The notes beneath the pieces were generated by a model. That model was not told the origin of the DNA and searched no databases. It worked only from the letters and a program-made list of their open reading frames with translations. Shown here one piece after another: positions 5,523 through 6,292 of a stretch of 6,292 bases of DNA. How positions within the stretch are numbered: the first letter of the stretch is position 1; each line of letters starts with the position of its first letter. The translations under genes were made by a program, and so were the position numbers. This DNA is from a bacterium (GTDB taxonomy: Bacteria > Vulcanimicrobiota > Vulcanimicrobiia > Vulcanimicrobiales > Vulcanimicrobiaceae), in assembly GCA_021807065.1 (NCBI GenBank), contig JAKAPO010000150.1, forward strand, positions 1-6,292, read 5' to 3'.

Positions 5523-6292
5523 ATGATCCGGAGCCTCTTACTCGCTGGGCTCGGTGCCGTTGCCCTGCTGTTGATCATCTCTTGGGTCGTGGCGGTGCTC
5601 AGGCGCGGCGGTTTTGCATTTCCGCGGCCGCTCGAGCTGGCCATCGGCTTCGTCACCGATTTCTTCGATACGCTGGGGATCGGATCGTTTGCGGTAACGA
5701 CGTCGTTCTTCAAATTCTTCAAGGTCGTTCCCGACGAGAGAATCCCGGGAACCCTCAATGTCGGCCACACGCTACCGACAATCGCAGAAGCCCTGATCTT
5801 CATCGGCATTATCGGAGTGGCTCCGTTAACGCTGATCTCCTTGATTGTCGCTTCGGTATTGGGCGCTTGGTTTGGAGCAGGAATTGTAGCGCGTTGGCCG
5901 CGTCGCTACGTGCAGATCGGCATGGGAGGCCTACTGCTAGCCGCTGCCGTGATGTTTCTCGCAAATATCATCGAGTGTCATAGTAAACAAGGATATTGCG
6001 GTGGCACGGCGCTCGCGTTGACGGGCCTACCTTTTGTGGCGGGTTTGATTGCGCTATTTGCCCTCGGCGCGCTCATGACGATCGGGATCGGGTTGTACGC
6101 GCCGGCCATGATCGTCGTGGGATTGCTGGGCATGAATCCGCTCGCGGCTTGGCCGATCATGATGGGCTCTTGCGCGTTTCTCATGCCGTTTGCGAGCAAT
6201 CGTTTCATCCGCTTCGATGCCTACTCGTTTCGAGCGGCGCTTGGTCTCACGATCGGTGGAATCCCAGGTGTCCTCGCGGCTGCCTTCCTGAT
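5523..6292 (+). CDS. TauE/SafE (TSUP) family membrane transporter, partial at the window end
   Basis: An open frame of 256 codons runs from ATG 5523 past the window edge without a stop, so the C-terminus is missing. The protein is very hydrophobic, with an N-terminal membrane segment at about 4-26 and further ones near 87-123, 131-150, 162-205 and 237-256. The first half contains DFFDTLGIGSFA (46-57) and IPGTLNVGHTLPT (74-86), which I recognise from the TauE/SafE (formerly DUF81) family of anion permeases. A second GIG motif, TIGIGLYAP (186-194), echoes LGIGSFA and reflects the two-repeat build of the family. Members export or import sulfite, sulfonates or other sulfur and organic anions at the inner membrane; the substrate here is unknown. 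A weak GAGAG ribosome site precedes the ATG. The gene is separated from the metH operon by a non-coding strip, so a shared transcript is doubtful. Confidence 0.88.
   Translation, partial: MIRSLLLAGLGAVALLLIISWVVAVLRRGGFAFPRPLELAIGFVTDFFDTLGIGSFAVTTSFFKFFKVVPDERIPGTLNVGHTLPTIAEALIFIGIIGVAPLTLISLIVASVLGAWFGAGIVARWPRRYVQIGMGGLLLAAAVMFLANIIECHSKQGYCGGTALALTGLPFVAGLIALFALGALMTIGIGLYAPAMIVVGLLGMNPLAAWPIMMGSCAFLMPFASNRFIRFDAYSFRAALGLTIGGIPGVLAAAFL

Noticed and set aside
5308..5526. Small plus-strand open frame of 72 codons through the non-coding gap
   Set aside because: It reads antisense through the tRNA-like gene, has no good ribosome site, and shows no family features.
5582..5983. Plus-strand open frame of 133 codons in the transporter region
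   Set aside because: The frame starting at 5523 gives a coherent membrane protein with TauE/SafE motifs; this one is an Arg-rich shadow.
1..6292. CRISPR array, transposase, integrase or cobalamin riboswitch
   Set aside because: I searched by eye for regular repeats with spacers, DDE or integrase motifs and a B12-box and saw none.

Overview
The window is a GC-rich bacterial segment (my estimate by eye is about 60% G+C). Most genes read on the + strand, with tight overlaps and non-ATG starts. I cannot name the organism. The MetH sequence style (for example a pterin-domain motif LDVCCALTER where many MetH proteins have LDVN) reminds me from memory of homologues from deep-branching phyla such as Chloroflexota, Deinococcota or Eremiobacterota. 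That is an untested impression.

Left part (1-4664) is a tightly packed sulfur/amino-acid operon. It opens with the last ~32 codons of a cysteine synthase/cystathionine beta-synthase-like PLP enzyme, which carries an in-frame stop close to the window edge. A 4-base GTGA overlap leads into an Asparaginase_II-family L-asparaginase. The asparaginase stop in turn overlaps the start of a full-length, five-module cobalamin-dependent methionine synthase (metH). Cysteine synthase/CBS and MetH both act around homocysteine and cysteine. Asparaginase supplies aspartate, the precursor of homoserine and methionine, so a shared methionine/cysteine role is plausible but inferred.

Middle part (4665-5522) looks like a decayed accessory strip. 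Directly after the metH stop, in the same frame, is the C-terminal third of a VapC-type PIN-domain toxin with no N-terminal half. A small VOC-superfamily gene follows. A 277-base stretch without a coding gene then holds a stem-loop, a degenerate tRNA-like fragment on the + strand, a better preserved tRNA-Arg-like gene in the opposite orientation, and two consecutive 13-bp palindromes.

Right part (5523-end) is the first 256 codons of a TauE/SafE (TSUP) family membrane transporter that runs off the window. Members of that family often move sulfite or sulfonates, so it may continue the sulfur theme, but substrate specificity cannot be read from the sequence.

The most interesting signals are the inverted pair of tRNA-like sequences and the toxin remnant flanking the VOC gene. 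I found no convincing new defence system, CRISPR array or intact mobile element.
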